Shown: piece by piece, positions 47,001-55,610 of the stretch | How the letters are laid out: each line of letters begins with the position of its first letter | Position numbering within the stretch: the stretch's first letter is position 1 | Translations under genes and position numbers: made by a program | Assembly: GCF_008014675.1 (NCBI RefSeq) | Contig: NZ_VOXD01000011.1 | Coordinates: forward strand, 104,146-168,145 | DNA length: 64,000 bases | Direction: 5' to 3' | DNA from: Neolewinella aurantiaca | GTDB taxonomy: Bacteria; Bacteroidota; Bacteroidia; Chitinophagales; Saprospiraceae | The notes under the pieces: generated by a model | Database searches by the model: none | Told to the model about the DNA's origin: nothing | Seen by the model: only the letters and a program-made list of their open reading frames with translations

Positions 47001-47443
47001 GCGCGCCGGTTCTTGCTGCCGATAAATTCACGGAAGGCAAAAAAGTGATGGCCTACCATGTAGACGGTAAAGACAACCCGATGGGCGACGAAGAGATGGA
47101 CCTGTTGGTAGCCAACGGAGGCGGGTGGGCCAGCTACGGAGCAGTAGACCTGACCGGTATTGAGGCCATAAAAGCCAAAGTTGCCCTAGTGCCCCAAATG
47201 ACCGCCGGCGGAACCATCAAGGTTCGCTCCGGTCATCCGGTAACGGGCAAGGTCGTAGCGGAGGCAACCATAAAGCAGGGCGTTTCCACCTACGGTGTCA
47301 ACGACGTAATCCTGCCGGTCTCCGGCGCTGGCGTCGGAAGTAAGCCGCTTTACTTTACTTTCTCGGCCGATTCCGATGCGCCCGACGCTGTGATGGGCGC
47401 GATCCTTACGATCGAATTCATGCGTACCGAACTCTCCCGGTAA
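44036..47443 (+). CDS. Multidomain lipoprotein: ThuA, PQQ-type sugar dehydrogenase, PKD, cytochrome c, CBM
   Basis: 1135 residues from the ATG at 44036, which gives a signal peptide with lipobox LAYGC. Order: ThuA-like glutamine-amidotransferase-fold domain (~35-250: ALVFSKTAKFRHASI, WMGIHAAADTEYKW); a beta-propeller glucose/sorbosone dehydrogenase domain (~275-690: GLLGVAVDPDFVNNEWLYLYYSP, HSGGSIEFG, GMRNPFRI, FGWPLFIGD); a PKD domain (~700-790: ADASASLDYDGDDLSYTWLLDG); a c-type cytochrome with CASCH near residue 862 and distal Met in EQSMAAHPDL; and a C-terminal CBM6-like domain. It should oxidise a surface-bound carbohydrate and pass electrons to the fused haem. It stands alone. Such fusions are known in Bacteroidota and Planctomycetes. 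Confidence 0.9.
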   Translation: MNDSRAQLQPAVLLFLVSILLFLAYGCGSSQPEVRSALVFSKTAKFRHASIEDGKKMFLRLAEEKGFSVDTTEDASVFTQENLSKYNLIIFLSTTGDILNEAQQTELERFMKAGGNWMGIHAAADTEYKWPWYNKLCGAWFLNHPKHQDATIIIDEPNHPSVAHLNETWKRFDEWYNYKNIEEGITPVMRVDETSYEGGKNGDFHPMAWYRDVENGRSFYTGVGHTPESYTDHDFIAHIWGGMEYAWGDGKPVDYSQVKSAPEENRFEVEALVTGMREPMEMELLPDGRPLWVTRQGEIHVYDPDFETSAKVAELDVWTEFEDGLLGVAVDPDFVNNEWLYLYYSPNTEESVNRLSRFKFSNNQLVMDSEQQILDVPTDRNKCCHSGGSIEFGGTGLLHLSVGDNTNPFESDGFAPIDDSREEPNFDARRSSANTMDLRGGIVRIKVEEDGSYTIPEGNLFKDPEVGRPEIYAMGMRNPFRIHVDQHNGNVYWGDVGPDAGKDSTGIGPRGHDEVNVAREAGFFGWPLFIGDNKRYHARDFKTGELGDAFDPAKPINNSAYNTGAKELPPAQPAMIYYPYAESPEWPLMGTGGRNAMAGPVFYRDDFNDSDSRFPEYYDGKFFFYDWMRDHIMAADLDETGYVTDFERFLPNQDLRHPMDMMFSPDGDLYIIEYGRKWFSRNNDARLLRIRFNAGNRRPVPELEIAETIGTAPFQLRADASASLDYDGDDLSYTWLLDGKKIGSEAELNYEVPANGEYTLTMVVQDEEGNESKLEKPLIVGNSIPKLAIEIAGNSSFFWPGDRLDYNVEVSDLEDGTIDPAAITVSLDYLEGEDLVQIEQGHQVAGQGTANAIGKSLIDDSDCASCHAVNESSIGPSYQSVADRYRKDKDAVKYLSGKIIAGGGGVWGEQSMAAHPDLSEGDAAQMAEYILSLAGPAPNAESRPAKGIVALDKHKEGTPGRYYLQASYTDQGGPDGLPRLTTKKVVVLRAPVLAADKFTEGKKVMAYHVDGKDNPMGDEEMDLLVANGGGWASYGAVDLTGIEAIKAKVALVPQMTAGGTIKVRSGHPVTGKVVAEATIKQGVSTYGVNDVILPVSGAGVGSKPLYFTFSADSDAPDAVMGAILTIEFMRTELSR

Positions 47444-47704
47444 GCTTAATACCTGAGTCAAAGTGGTTCGGGAATTTATTGCTGGCCATTGAAGCGTCTG
47501 ACTGCGTTGAGAAGCCTCATCAGCACTAAGGTGTTGCCTATGTTTTTCACCTCGTCAGCCACTCTACTGCCTGCTCACTGAATTTCCTCAACTACTTCGG
47601 CTTAAGTATAATTCCCAGGCCGTTCGTCTGGCGAACGGTCGTGCCTGAAGGTAAAAAGTACAGCACAAAATGCTAAATCCTGCCTGAAGGGCTATATTCG
47701 CCCT

Positions 47705-48799
47705 ATGCAAATCCTAACCGTTGTAATCGGCATCATTTTTGTCCTGCTTCTACTCAGTCTGTTGGCGACAACGCTGATGGAACTGTTGTCTTCTTTTTTC
47801 AGCCTGCGCAGCAGAAACCTCATCAAGGCGCTGCGCAACATGCTGGCGAGTTCGGACGAGAATGAAATTCTGGTGCAAGAGTTCCAGAACAACAGTCTCT
47901 ACCGTCACCTCACGCAGCAGTACGGGCGGCAGGGAAGCAGCAGCACTTCGGGGCCATCTTACATGAGTGCTGAAACCTTTCAGAGTATTCTGTTCGATGT
48001 GATCCTAAAAGGAGAAGGAACCGATCAGTTGAAATCGAGAATCGAAAGCTTACCCGATGCCGATCTGCGCAACGTACTTTCTCAGTTGCTCCGTGAGAGT
48101 GACGGGCAGTTGGATCTCTTCCGGCTGGAAGTTCAGAATTGGTACAACAATGTAATGGACCGCGCAGCCGGTTGGTACAAGCGCTACACCCAGAAGATTC
48201 TGCTCTTCATGGGCCTCGGAATTGCGGTGGTTTTCAACGCCGATACCGTGGCGCTTTACGATCGTCTGAGCAACGATCCGGAAACGCTCACGCAGTTGGT
48301 AGCAGCCGCAGAGCAGTACGTACAGGCCCGGGACAAAGCCGGCCCGATAGAAACCACGCCAGGATCCGGCCAGGACATTAATACCCCCGCTTCCGTCCCC
48401 GGACCGGGCTTCGACAGTCAAACCACCGTCAATCCTTACGATTCCGCAGCGGCTGTACCCGTGGGAGGGCCTGCACCTTCCACCGATTACCAGCCTTCTG
48501 CCCCGGCACCCGCTACCTACCTGTACAGTGGCGAAGACGTTGCGGAGCAGGATTTTCGCGAATCCCTGGAAGACCTTAAGGGCCTGCTGAACAATGAAAT
48601 CGCCGAAATACGGCGCCCTCTCGGCATGGGGTGGGAAGGCGTCTCGTTGCGCGAGCTCTCCACTTTCGACCTCGTAACGAAGGTGCTGGGCTTTATCCTC
48701 ACGGCACTGGCCATCAGCATGGGCGCTCCCTTCTGGTTTGATTTGCTGAAAAAACTGGTCAACATCCGCAGTTCAGGCTCCAGACCGTACGAGAATTAG
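47705..48799 (+). CDS. Membrane protein of unknown function
   Basis: 364 residues. N-terminal anchor (LTVVIGIIFVLLLLSLLATTLMELLSSFF), a cytoplasmic helical part, a second membrane segment (KILLFMGLGIAVVFNADTVALYDRLS), a Pro/Ala/Ser-rich linker (PGSGQDINTPASVPGPG and more) and a C-terminal segment (VLGFILTALAISMGAPFWFDLLKKLVNIR). The pattern recalls a family found in many bacteria with the ending APFWFDLL. Function unknown. TATATTCG at 47692, shortly before the start, may be its -7 box. Confidence 0.72.
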   Translation: MQILTVVIGIIFVLLLLSLLATTLMELLSSFFSLRSRNLIKALRNMLASSDENEILVQEFQNNSLYRHLTQQYGRQGSSSTSGPSYMSAETFQSILFDVILKGEGTDQLKSRIESLPDADLRNVLSQLLRESDGQLDLFRLEVQNWYNNVMDRAAGWYKRYTQKILLFMGLGIAVVFNADTVALYDRLSNDPETLTQLVAAAEQYVQARDKAGPIETTPGSGQDINTPASVPGPGFDSQTTVNPYDSAAAVPVGGPAPSTDYQPSAPAPATYLYSGEDVAEQDFRESLEDLKGLLNNEIAEIRRPLGMGWEGVSLRELSTFDLVTKVLGFILTALAISMGAPFWFDLLKKLVNIRSSGSRPYEN

Positions 48800-48874
48800 C
48801 AGCTATTTTCTGCCAGGGTGGGGCAGGCGAGGTGAAATCATTGATGGTTAATGAATAACTAGTAGGTCGTTTCC

Positions 48875-48905
48875 TTGCACACGTCCCGCGACTAAACTAC
48901 TTTTG
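48875..48905 (+). promoter_or_regulatory. Promoter of tRNA-Arg
   Basis: TTG (48875-48877), 20-base spacer, TACTTTTG (48898-48905): close to the Bacteroidota consensus and about 50 bases before the mature tRNA. Confidence 0.7.
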
Positions 48906-48957
48906 CCCCGCTTTCAACGCAACCTCTTAGCTTCTTCGTAGTGTTGCCCAGATATCC

Positions 48958-49029
48958 GGTCTCGTAGTACAACGGATAGTATACAGGTTTCCGAAGCCTG
49001 CGATGATGGTTCGATTCCATCCGAGACCA
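48958..49029 (+). tRNA. tRNA-Arg (anticodon CCG)
   Basis: A complete 72-base cloverleaf: acceptor GGTCTCG (48958-48964) with CGAGACC (49022-49028), D-arm GTAC/GTAT, anticodon stem CAGGT/GCCTG with loop TTCCGAA (anticodon CCG, reads CGG), T-arm GATGG-TTCGATT-CCATC, discriminator A. The 3' CCA is not encoded. It has its own promoter and terminator. Confidence 0.95.
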
Positions 49030-49033
49030 CTTT

Positions 49034-49070
49034 AAGACCCCGCTGAGCCTTGCTTAGCGGGGTTTTCTTA
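49034..49070 (+). terminator. Terminator of tRNA-Arg
   Basis: ACCCCGCTGAG pairs with CTTAGCGGGGT across a short loop, followed by TTTTCTTATTTTT. Confidence 0.88.
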
Positions 49071-49114
49071 TTTTTCACAAACGCCATTACAAACGCCCCA
49101 AATCCACCCTCGCC

Positions 49115-49133
49115 CCGCACCTGCGTCCGCGCC
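49115..49133 (-). repeat. Dispersed 19-mer, copy 16
   Basis: Minus-strand GGCGCGGACGCAGGTGCGG; perfect for 17 bases, last two differ. Intergenic, after the tRNA terminator. Confidence 0.82.
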
Positions 49134-49226
49134 GGAATGGCTGTTGGCGCCGGCATTCTATCACACAATTGCCATATTCGCGCTACAGACATCGCAAACC
49201 ACATATTGTGTACCTAATTTTACCGC

Positions 49227-50408
49227 ATGGAAAACATCAGACCATTCCGCTTTTATAATCCGCGTACCTGGGATATGACCCGCTTCGTTCACCGCTCATG
49301 GTGGAAAGTGTTGGCGGTATTGCTGGTGCTTTACGGGCTGGTAGCGGGCCTGCTGGTACCGCTGAAGCCGAATTTGCTGACCGTATCGCCGCGCAGCGCC
49401 AAGCTGGGCGAGACCGTCACCCTCGATGTGGTGGGCTACAACACGCTCTTTACGGGCGAGGGCGCAGGTGCAATGAACGCATGGCTGGTGGCAGGGGACA
49501 GTACTGATTTGAGTCTGCGGGCCGAAAACATTGTTGTAACCAACGATCGTCAGGCGCAGATAACGTTCAAATTGCCTGACTTTCTGCCTGATCCGGAAAC
49601 CGAAAAGGTTACCCTCCCGATCTACATCAACAGCCCCGGCGACGGAACTTTTGTGGATCCTGTCGGACTGTTCATTCGCCAGGAGGCCTCAGCGCCTGAC
49701 CGTACGAGCGCCGAGACGCCCTGGCGGTCTTCGTCCATTCAGAAGGGGGAACTCAGGGCTACGCCGCGGACAACCTTTCCGTATCGTGGTCACCTGGCGG
49801 AGTCGATCCGTAACACCTACTTTCACGTAAGCCTGTGGTTTGCGATGATGTTCGTGTTTGTTGCTGCGGTAACGTACGCCATCAAGTACCTGCTGCGGTC
49901 ACGCCACGCCAGCAATGAAGGCGTTTCGGTCGTGTCTTTCCGTGACAAGGCCGACTACTGGTCAGTGGCGTTCACCAGTGTGGGGATGCTTTTCGGTGTT
50001 CTGGGCCTGCTGACCGGTGCGGTATGGGCCAAATATACCTGGGGAAGCTACTGGAGTTGGGACATTAAACAGTTTACCACCCTGATCGCCCTGCTGATTT
50101 ATGCGGGCTACTTCGTCCTCAGGGCCAGTTTCCCGGACCCCGAGCAGCGGGCCCGGTTGGGGGCAGCTTACAATATTTTTGCCTTTGCCTGCCTGATTCC
50201 GCTGATCTACATCCTGCCACGACTTTCCGGCAACTCCCTGCATCCCGGCGCAGCGGGCAACCCCGCCTTCGGCGGCGAGGACCTCGACAACACCATGCGG
50301 ATGGTCTTTTACCCGATCATCATCGGGTGGACGCTGATGGGTTTCTGGATGGCCGGGGTAAGCTACCGGGCGCGATTGCTAAAAGAACGCTTACTGCTTG
50401 AAGAATAG
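49227..50408 (+). CDS. CcmC/CcsA-like cytochrome c biogenesis protein with an inserted periplasmic domain
   Basis: 393 residues. One membrane segment (WWKVLAVLLVLYGLVAGLLVPL) is followed by ~130 periplasmic residues with strand-rich, immunoglobulin-like character (LTVSPRSAKLGETVTLDVVGYN). Then come five or six more segments with the tryptophan-rich haem-handling motif WAKYTWGSYWSWDIKQF (WWD-type). CcmC/CcsA proteins bring haem to apocytochromes c. Usual CcmC is about 230 residues; the extra domain is the odd part. A dispersed 19-mer lies within that extra domain (GEGAGAM). No other ccm genes are adjacent. Confidence 0.8.
   Translation: MENIRPFRFYNPRTWDMTRFVHRSWWKVLAVLLVLYGLVAGLLVPLKPNLLTVSPRSAKLGETVTLDVVGYNTLFTGEGAGAMNAWLVAGDSTDLSLRAENIVVTNDRQAQITFKLPDFLPDPETEKVTLPIYINSPGDGTFVDPVGLFIRQEASAPDRTSAETPWRSSSIQKGELRATPRTTFPYRGHLAESIRNTYFHVSLWFAMMFVFVAAVTYAIKYLLRSRHASNEGVSVVSFRDKADYWSVAFTSVGMLFGVLGLLTGAVWAKYTWGSYWSWDIKQFTTLIALLIYAGYFVLRASFPDPEQRARLGAAYNIFAFACLIPLIYILPRLSGNSLHPGAAGNPAFGGEDLDNTMRMVFYPIIIGWTLMGFWMAGVSYRARLLKERLLLEE
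49455..49473 (+). repeat. Dispersed 19-mer, copy 17 (inside the CcmC-like gene)
   Basis: GGCGAGGGCGCAGGTGCAA, one mismatch. Sense strand, encoding G-E-G-A-G-A in the periplasmic domain. Confidence 0.85.
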
Positions 50409-50531
50409 GTTCGTGCCTGCAGGGAAAGGGCCACCGCCCTTTGTCCTCAACCCGACGATACCCGACCTATTTGGTTTCCGGCCACGTTCCGGGGATTACC
50501 TTAGTTGTTCATTATCAACAAGCAGCGGAAG

Positions 50532-52118
50532 ATGAAATACCTTTTCATACTTATCATCCAGCTTCTCCTTTTGCAGGGAAGCGACCTTTGCGGACAAACT
50601 TCCGACCGGGAACTCATCGTACGATGGAAGAGCGAAAAGGAGGCGGCCAAAGTAGTGCCGGGCCACCTTACTGCACGGAAATGGTTGTCGCGCAGCACCA
50701 GTACCGAACTGCTGCGCTTCGGCAGCCAGGAAAGCATGAAGAGGGCCGAGGAAAGGCTGAAGGATGAAACCGGCTTATGGTCGGTAGAGCGCAACCAGGC
50801 GGTCGAATTCAGGGTAGACCCCAACGACCCGCTGTACAACGAGCAGCGGACCAACTTCGAACGTACAGGGTTCACGGCTGCATGGGACCTCACCGCCGGT
50901 GGGCGTACCACCAACGGAAAGCAAATCGTCGTGGCCATCCTCGACGCCGGTTTCGACTACACCCACGAAGACATAAGGGCAAACCTGTGGAACAATCAGA
51001 TGGAAATTCCCGGAGACGGTATCGACAACGACAACAACGGATACGTCGATGATATCTTCGGTTGGGACATGACTAACGATGATGCCAGGCCGCCGGTAAA
51101 CGGCCACGGAACGCAAGTCATCGGCCTGATCGGCGCTAAAGGAGACAATGGGGTAGGGATAACCGGATCGAACTGGGATGTACAACTGATGCTGTTCAGC
51201 ATTTCCTCGAGCTCTGACGTGGTAGAAGCCTATGAATACATAAGAGAGCAACGTAAACGCTACAATGAATCCGATGGACAGGAGGGCGCCTTTGTGGTGG
51301 CCACCAACGCCAGCTTCGGCATAGAAGGAGGCACCTGCGCTGACAACTCGGCCTGGGGAAATATGTACGACGCGATGGGGCAGGTGGGCATCCTGACCGC
51401 CGCCAGCACCGCCAACCGCCACTGGGATGTGGACATGTTCGGCGATATGCCGACCGACTGCCCGACCGATTATCTGATCGGGGTGGCCAACGTAGGCGAG
51501 AACGATGCTTTATACCGTTCGTCCGGTTTCGGCCGGGAAAGTATTGACCTTGCGGCACCGGGCGAGGGCAGTTTTTCGACCAACGCCGACGATGCCTACT
51601 CTTCCTTCGGGAGCACGAGTGCCGCGGCTCCCTACGTAACCGGAGCCATCGCGTTGCTGTACGCAACGCCGTGCCCGTCGCTGCTGGACCAGGTCGAAAC
51701 CGACCCGGCGGGAGCAGCTTTGCTGGTTCGTGATGCCATCCTGAACGCCACGGACGCCAACAGTACTCTCACTACCCGAACGGCCACCGGAGGGACACTC
51801 AACGTAGCTGCTGCGCAGCTACTACTGGCCGAAAACTGCAACGCCGGCAGTCAGGAAGATTTTAAAATCACGTCAGTGTACCCCAACCCCGCGGCCACCA
51901 ACGTAACGATAGAGACGAATGCACTCGTGTTCAGCGACGGGGCCGTGGTGGAGCTCTTTGATGCCCTGGGGCGGCGGGTTCGTGTCATGAAAGCCGTGCG
52001 AACGGGAACGAATCCGATCCGTCTCGACGTAAACGTAGTCGGTCTGGCTGCGGGAGCCTACCTTGTGCGGGTTACGGAACGGGACAGGGTGGCTGAGGGG
52101 AGGATAATCGTTCGGTGA
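50532..52118 (+). CDS. Subtilisin-like (S8) serine protease with type IX secretion tail
   Basis: 528 residues from the ATG at 50532, which starts a signal peptide (MKYLFILIIQLLLLQGSDLCG). The catalytic triad is visible: Asp in VVAILDAGFDYTHED (~139), His in VNGHGTQVIGLIG (~191), Ser in FGSTSAAAPYVTGAIALLY (~361). The last ~85 residues (ITSVYPNPAATNVTIET to GAYLVRVTERDRVAEGRIIVR, quoted in part) form a type A sorting domain that directs export by the type IX system and anchoring at the surface. It probably degrades external protein. An ATG/TGA overlap with the next frame suggests co-transcription. Confidence 0.93.
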   Translation: MKYLFILIIQLLLLQGSDLCGQTSDRELIVRWKSEKEAAKVVPGHLTARKWLSRSTSTELLRFGSQESMKRAEERLKDETGLWSVERNQAVEFRVDPNDPLYNEQRTNFERTGFTAAWDLTAGGRTTNGKQIVVAILDAGFDYTHEDIRANLWNNQMEIPGDGIDNDNNGYVDDIFGWDMTNDDARPPVNGHGTQVIGLIGAKGDNGVGITGSNWDVQLMLFSISSSSDVVEAYEYIREQRKRYNESDGQEGAFVVATNASFGIEGGTCADNSAWGNMYDAMGQVGILTAASTANRHWDVDMFGDMPTDCPTDYLIGVANVGENDALYRSSGFGRESIDLAAPGEGSFSTNADDAYSSFGSTSAAAPYVTGAIALLYATPCPSLLDQVETDPAGAALLVRDAILNATDANSTLTTRTATGGTLNVAAAQLLLAENCNAGSQEDFKITSVYPNPAATNVTIETNALVFSDGAVVELFDALGRRVRVMKAVRTGTNPIRLDVNVVGLAAGAYLVRVTERDRVAEGRIIVR

Positions 52119-52168
52119 TTCAGAAAGTAAGCTCTACCTTCCGGAATCAAAATCATTTATACCTATTC

Positions 52169-53512
52169 ATGGATCGATATTTCAGATTTCTACCAATATT
52201 CTTTGCCCTTTTTCTACTGACCAACGCTGGAACATTAGCCGGACAAACAACAGAGTCCGGTACCGGACTCAAAAATGTTGAGCAGTTGGTTGATTTACTG
52301 TTCTCTGTTGAGGACTTTCAGAACAGGTTTGGAAATGCTCTGGATAACAACGCTGAGTTCGTTCGACAAACTACGGATCCTTACTTCGTCGAGATTCTGA
52401 CCGAAGAGGTGGCTTCATCTGCGCTAACAACGTATGGAGAAATGGTCGGCCGGGCATTGTTGAATTTTAACCAGAGCGAGGTGGACAGCCTGATTGCGGT
52501 AATGCAGTCACCTTATGGTGACGTGATCCGTAAAATGTTGATGACGGACAATTCAGAAATTGAAAGGGACCTGGCTAAATACGTAAACAACCTGGTTCAG
52601 GACGGCATTGCCGGATTGAGGTACAGGGATAGTCTCCTTTTCGAAAAAGAATTTCCCTATGACCTGAGAGAAGTTATGAATGGAGCCTACGTCGATTCGA
52701 TGTTTGACAACGTGAGGGTTGATGTAGAGCGGGACGAAACCGTTCAGACGGAAACTGTAGACGGTGATGTTTACCGGTTCAAGATTAAATGGATAAACAA
52801 CAGTAAGTACTCCCTCGAGGATATGCCCGGGAACCCTGCAAGTCTCGGAGATGAACTCGTCGTTAATATCTATGAAATAGAAGGCGACAAATACAAATAT
52901 ATATGGAAGTCTCTTGATGGGAGCTATGATAAACACGAACTGAAAAGAACCGGCTTTGCATCATACCGGGATGATATTACCGCTTTCAGGTGGAGCCTTT
53001 ACGATCAGTACACAGGGAAGTTCACTTCACCTTTGAGTGCAGAAGAAATTCCAAAATTCAAGAACAGTGGAGGGCATCAGTTCTATGAGCCTGATGACCA
53101 ATTCAGGGTTTCTGCAAAGGTCGAGAAAGAAAGCAATCACGAAAAGACGATCACGCTGCAAACCAGTGATGGCCGGGAAAAACAGTACAGCGTTTACGGC
53201 CGGGCGGCTTTTGAGCTTGAAGGAAAATCGCTTTCTCTTGATCTTTATCAACCGGTTGCGGGCGCAGGCGAGCCTACTGAGCCTTATTTGTTTTTGCCGT
53301 TCAGAGACCTGACCTCTGGGAATGAATCTTACGGGGGTGGACGCTATATTAATCTGGACATCCCGGTTGGGAATGAATTGATTATAGACTTCAACAAAAG
53401 CTACAACCCTTACTGCGCCTATACTGATGGTTACTCTTGCCCTATACCTCCGGATGAAAATTCTTTAGACGTCTTAATCAAGGCGGGAATTAAAGCTCCT
53501 AAGCTGAAATGA
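52169..53512 (+). CDS. Secreted protein of unknown function
   Basis: 447 residues from the ATG at 52169, which gives a Sec signal peptide (MDRYFRFLPIFFALFLLTNA then GTLAGQ). The mature part is mixed helix and strand with many acidic residues. I recognise no domain. It lies between a secreted protease and a nitrilase-type hydrolase, with the next ATG overlapping its TGA, so all three may form one transcription unit. Confidence 0.7.
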   Translation: MDRYFRFLPIFFALFLLTNAGTLAGQTTESGTGLKNVEQLVDLLFSVEDFQNRFGNALDNNAEFVRQTTDPYFVEILTEEVASSALTTYGEMVGRALLNFNQSEVDSLIAVMQSPYGDVIRKMLMTDNSEIERDLAKYVNNLVQDGIAGLRYRDSLLFEKEFPYDLREVMNGAYVDSMFDNVRVDVERDETVQTETVDGDVYRFKIKWINNSKYSLEDMPGNPASLGDELVVNIYEIEGDKYKYIWKSLDGSYDKHELKRTGFASYRDDITAFRWSLYDQYTGKFTSPLSAEEIPKFKNSGGHQFYEPDDQFRVSAKVEKESNHEKTITLQTSDGREKQYSVYGRAAFELEGKSLSLDLYQPVAGAGEPTEPYLFLPFRDLTSGNESYGGGRYINLDIPVGNELIIDFNKSYNPYCAYTDGYSCPIPPDENSLDVLIKAGIKAPKLK

Positions 53513-54447
53513 AAATAGCAATCGCTCAAATCGCGCCCGTCTGGTTAGACCGGGCTGCTACACTGGCAAAGATCACCGCTTACGTTGGGGATGCGGCAAA
53601 GGGAGGAGCCGACCTGGTTGTGTTCGGGGAGACAATTCTGCCCGGGTACCCTTTCTGGCTGGACGGAACGGGCGGAGCCCGTTTTAACGATCCGATGCAG
53701 AAGGAACTGTTCCGTCATTACGCAACTGAGGCAGTTTGCATCGAAGAGGGTATGCTCGATGTACTGTGTAGCCGGTGCAATGAATTAAACATCGCGGTAA
53801 TCGTGGGTATCGTTGAGCGGCCGCTCGACCGGGGCGGCACCTCGGTGTATTGCTCTTTGGTGTATATAGATAAATCGGGTGCCATCAGGAATGTCCACCG
53901 GAAGTTGCAACCCACCTACGAGGAGCGGCTCGTCTGGAGCCCGGGAGACGGACACGGTTTACGAACCTTCCCGATCGAAGGCTTTCGCCTGGGTGGCCTG
54001 AACTGCTGGGAAAACTGGATGCCCCTGCCGCGGGCGGCGCTGTACGGACAGGGAGAGACCCTTCACGTGGCCATCTGGCCCGGCAACGTGCGGAACACCG
54101 AAGTGCTGACCCGATTCCTGGCGCGGGAAGGACGCAGTTACTGCGTCTCCGTTGGCGGGCTGATGCGGCCGGAAGACGTTCCGGAGGGAGTCCCGTTCCG
54201 TGATGAGATCATCGGCAGTATGGGAGCGATGCCGGCAGACGGAGGCTCCTGCCTGGCCAACCCGGATGGCAGCTGGCTCATCGAGCCAGTAGTGGGGAAG
54301 GAAGCTCTCCTCTTCGCCGAGATCGACCCCAACGAAGTGCTGCGCGAACGCCAGAATTTTGACCCCAGCGGACACTATTCGCGTCCGGACGTAACGAAGC
54401 TCACCATTGACCGGACCCGGCAGTCGATCCTCGAAATTAAGGATTAA
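53509..54447 (+). CDS. Nitrilase-type carbon-nitrogen hydrolase
   Basis: 312 residues. The catalytic Glu-Lys-Cys triad is visible: Glu in VVFGETILPGYPFW, Lys in NVHRKLQPTYEERLVW, Cys in LGGLNCWENWMPLPR. The spacing and the LNCWEN context match true nitrilases/cyanide hydratase-like branch 1 more than amidases. It would hydrolyse a nitrile to a carboxylic acid and ammonia; the substrate is unknown. It begins inside the stop codon of the previous gene (ATGA). Confidence 0.9.
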   Translation: MKIAIAQIAPVWLDRAATLAKITAYVGDAAKGGADLVVFGETILPGYPFWLDGTGGARFNDPMQKELFRHYATEAVCIEEGMLDVLCSRCNELNIAVIVGIVERPLDRGGTSVYCSLVYIDKSGAIRNVHRKLQPTYEERLVWSPGDGHGLRTFPIEGFRLGGLNCWENWMPLPRAALYGQGETLHVAIWPGNVRNTEVLTRFLAREGRSYCVSVGGLMRPEDVPEGVPFRDEIIGSMGAMPADGGSCLANPDGSWLIEPVVGKEALLFAEIDPNEVLRERQNFDPSGHYSRPDVTKLTIDRTRQSILEIKD

Positions 54448-54491
54448 AAGGCTTGGGCCCTGACCGGAAGACCGGCCCTTGAAACTCCTCT

Positions 54492-54510
54492 TTGCACCTG
54501 CGATCGCGCC
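54492..54510 (-). repeat. Dispersed 19-mer, copy 18
   Basis: Minus-strand GGCGCGATCGCAGGTGCAA, one mismatch. Intergenic, between the nitrilase and OmpA-family genes. Confidence 0.85.
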
Positions 54511-54630
54511 GTATGAGAATGGTGCTACAAAGTGTAAAAAAGCACAATCTAACAGCGAACCTCCTTTGCATTGCTACGTTTTATGTGCCAAAGCCGGACT
54601 GCCGGTCGTGTAACCAACAACCATTATAAC

Positions 54631-55539
54631 ATGAACAAGCTAATTCTTTTATGCCTTGCCCTGACACTGGGCTTCTCATCTTGCGTGAGCAAGAAACAGT
54701 ACGACGAACTGCAGATGAGCACACAGGCCAAGCTGGACGAAGCACAGAAAAAAATGTCTCAGCACAACCAGGAGATTAACCGTTACGCCGAGCGCCTTGC
54801 CGAATGTGAGCGCCGTGAAGCCGTGGTGATCACCCGCGTAGAAGCCGCTCAGGCTCAGGTGAAGCAGGCCAACGACCAGATTGCTGACCTCCGTAAGCAA
54901 CGCGACCAGCAGGCGACTCAGGTAGGTGACCTTACCGTACTCAGCCAGGGCGCGAACCAGAACATTGGCAACACCCTGAAGCAACTGGAAGGCAAAGACA
55001 AGTACATCCGCTTGCTCCAGAATGCTAAATCAAAAGCTGACTCTATTAACCTTGCACTCGCCGTTAACCTCAAACAGGTACTTCGGGATGGCATCGATGA
55101 TCAAGACGTAGACATCAAGGTCGACAAGACGGTTGTTTACATCAACCTGTCCGACAAAATGCTCTACAAATCCGGTAGCTACCAAATCACCGATCGTGCC
55201 GGAGAAGTGCTGCAGAAAATCGCAACGATTGCCAAGAGCCGCCCTAACCTGGAGCTAATGGTAGAAGGCTACACCGACAACGTGAGCATCAATACCAACT
55301 GCATCAAAGACAACTGGGACCTTTCTGTACTGCGCTCTACTTCGGTAGTGAAAGCACTCCAGAATGATTACGGTATTGACCCTAACCGCCTGATCGCAGC
55401 CGGTCGCGGAGAATACAACGCACTTGCCGACAACGCAACTGCCGAAGGCCGCAGCACCAACCGTCGTACCCGCATTATTCTGCTGCCTAAGCTGAATGAG
55501 TTCTACGACCTCCTTGACCCAACGAAGATCCCGGAATAG
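54631..55539 (+). CDS. OmpA family peptidoglycan-binding lipoprotein
   Basis: 302 residues from the ATG at 54631, giving lipobox FSSC (MNKLILLCLALTLGFSSCVS). Residues ~25-150 are a long charged coiled coil (KLDEAQKKMSQHNQEIN and on). The C-terminal ~120 residues are the OmpA domain: MVEGYTDNVSINT, NWDLSVLRSTSVVKAL, RLIAAGRGEYNAL, NRRTRIILLPKL; it binds diaminopimelate in peptidoglycan. It ties the outer membrane to the wall. A strong terminator follows. Confidence 0.92.
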   Translation: MNKLILLCLALTLGFSSCVSKKQYDELQMSTQAKLDEAQKKMSQHNQEINRYAERLAECERREAVVITRVEAAQAQVKQANDQIADLRKQRDQQATQVGDLTVLSQGANQNIGNTLKQLEGKDKYIRLLQNAKSKADSINLALAVNLKQVLRDGIDDQDVDIKVDKTVVYINLSDKMLYKSGSYQITDRAGEVLQKIATIAKSRPNLELMVEGYTDNVSINTNCIKDNWDLSVLRSTSVVKALQNDYGIDPNRLIAAGRGEYNALADNATAEGRSTNRRTRIILLPKLNEFYDLLDPTKIPE

Positions 55540-55577
55540 GAATTGATCGCAGAAGATAGAAACTAGGGAACTAGGAA

Positions 55578-55610
55578 AAGGGGCCCGTCAATCTATTGGC
55601 GAGGCCCCTT
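55578..55610 (+). terminator. Terminator of the OmpA gene
   Basis: AAGGGGCC (55578-55585) and CGTCAA pair with TTGGCG and GGCCCCTT (55603-55610) around one bulged base and a TCTA loop. The 260 bases from here to the next gene show nothing else I can name. Confidence 0.75.
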
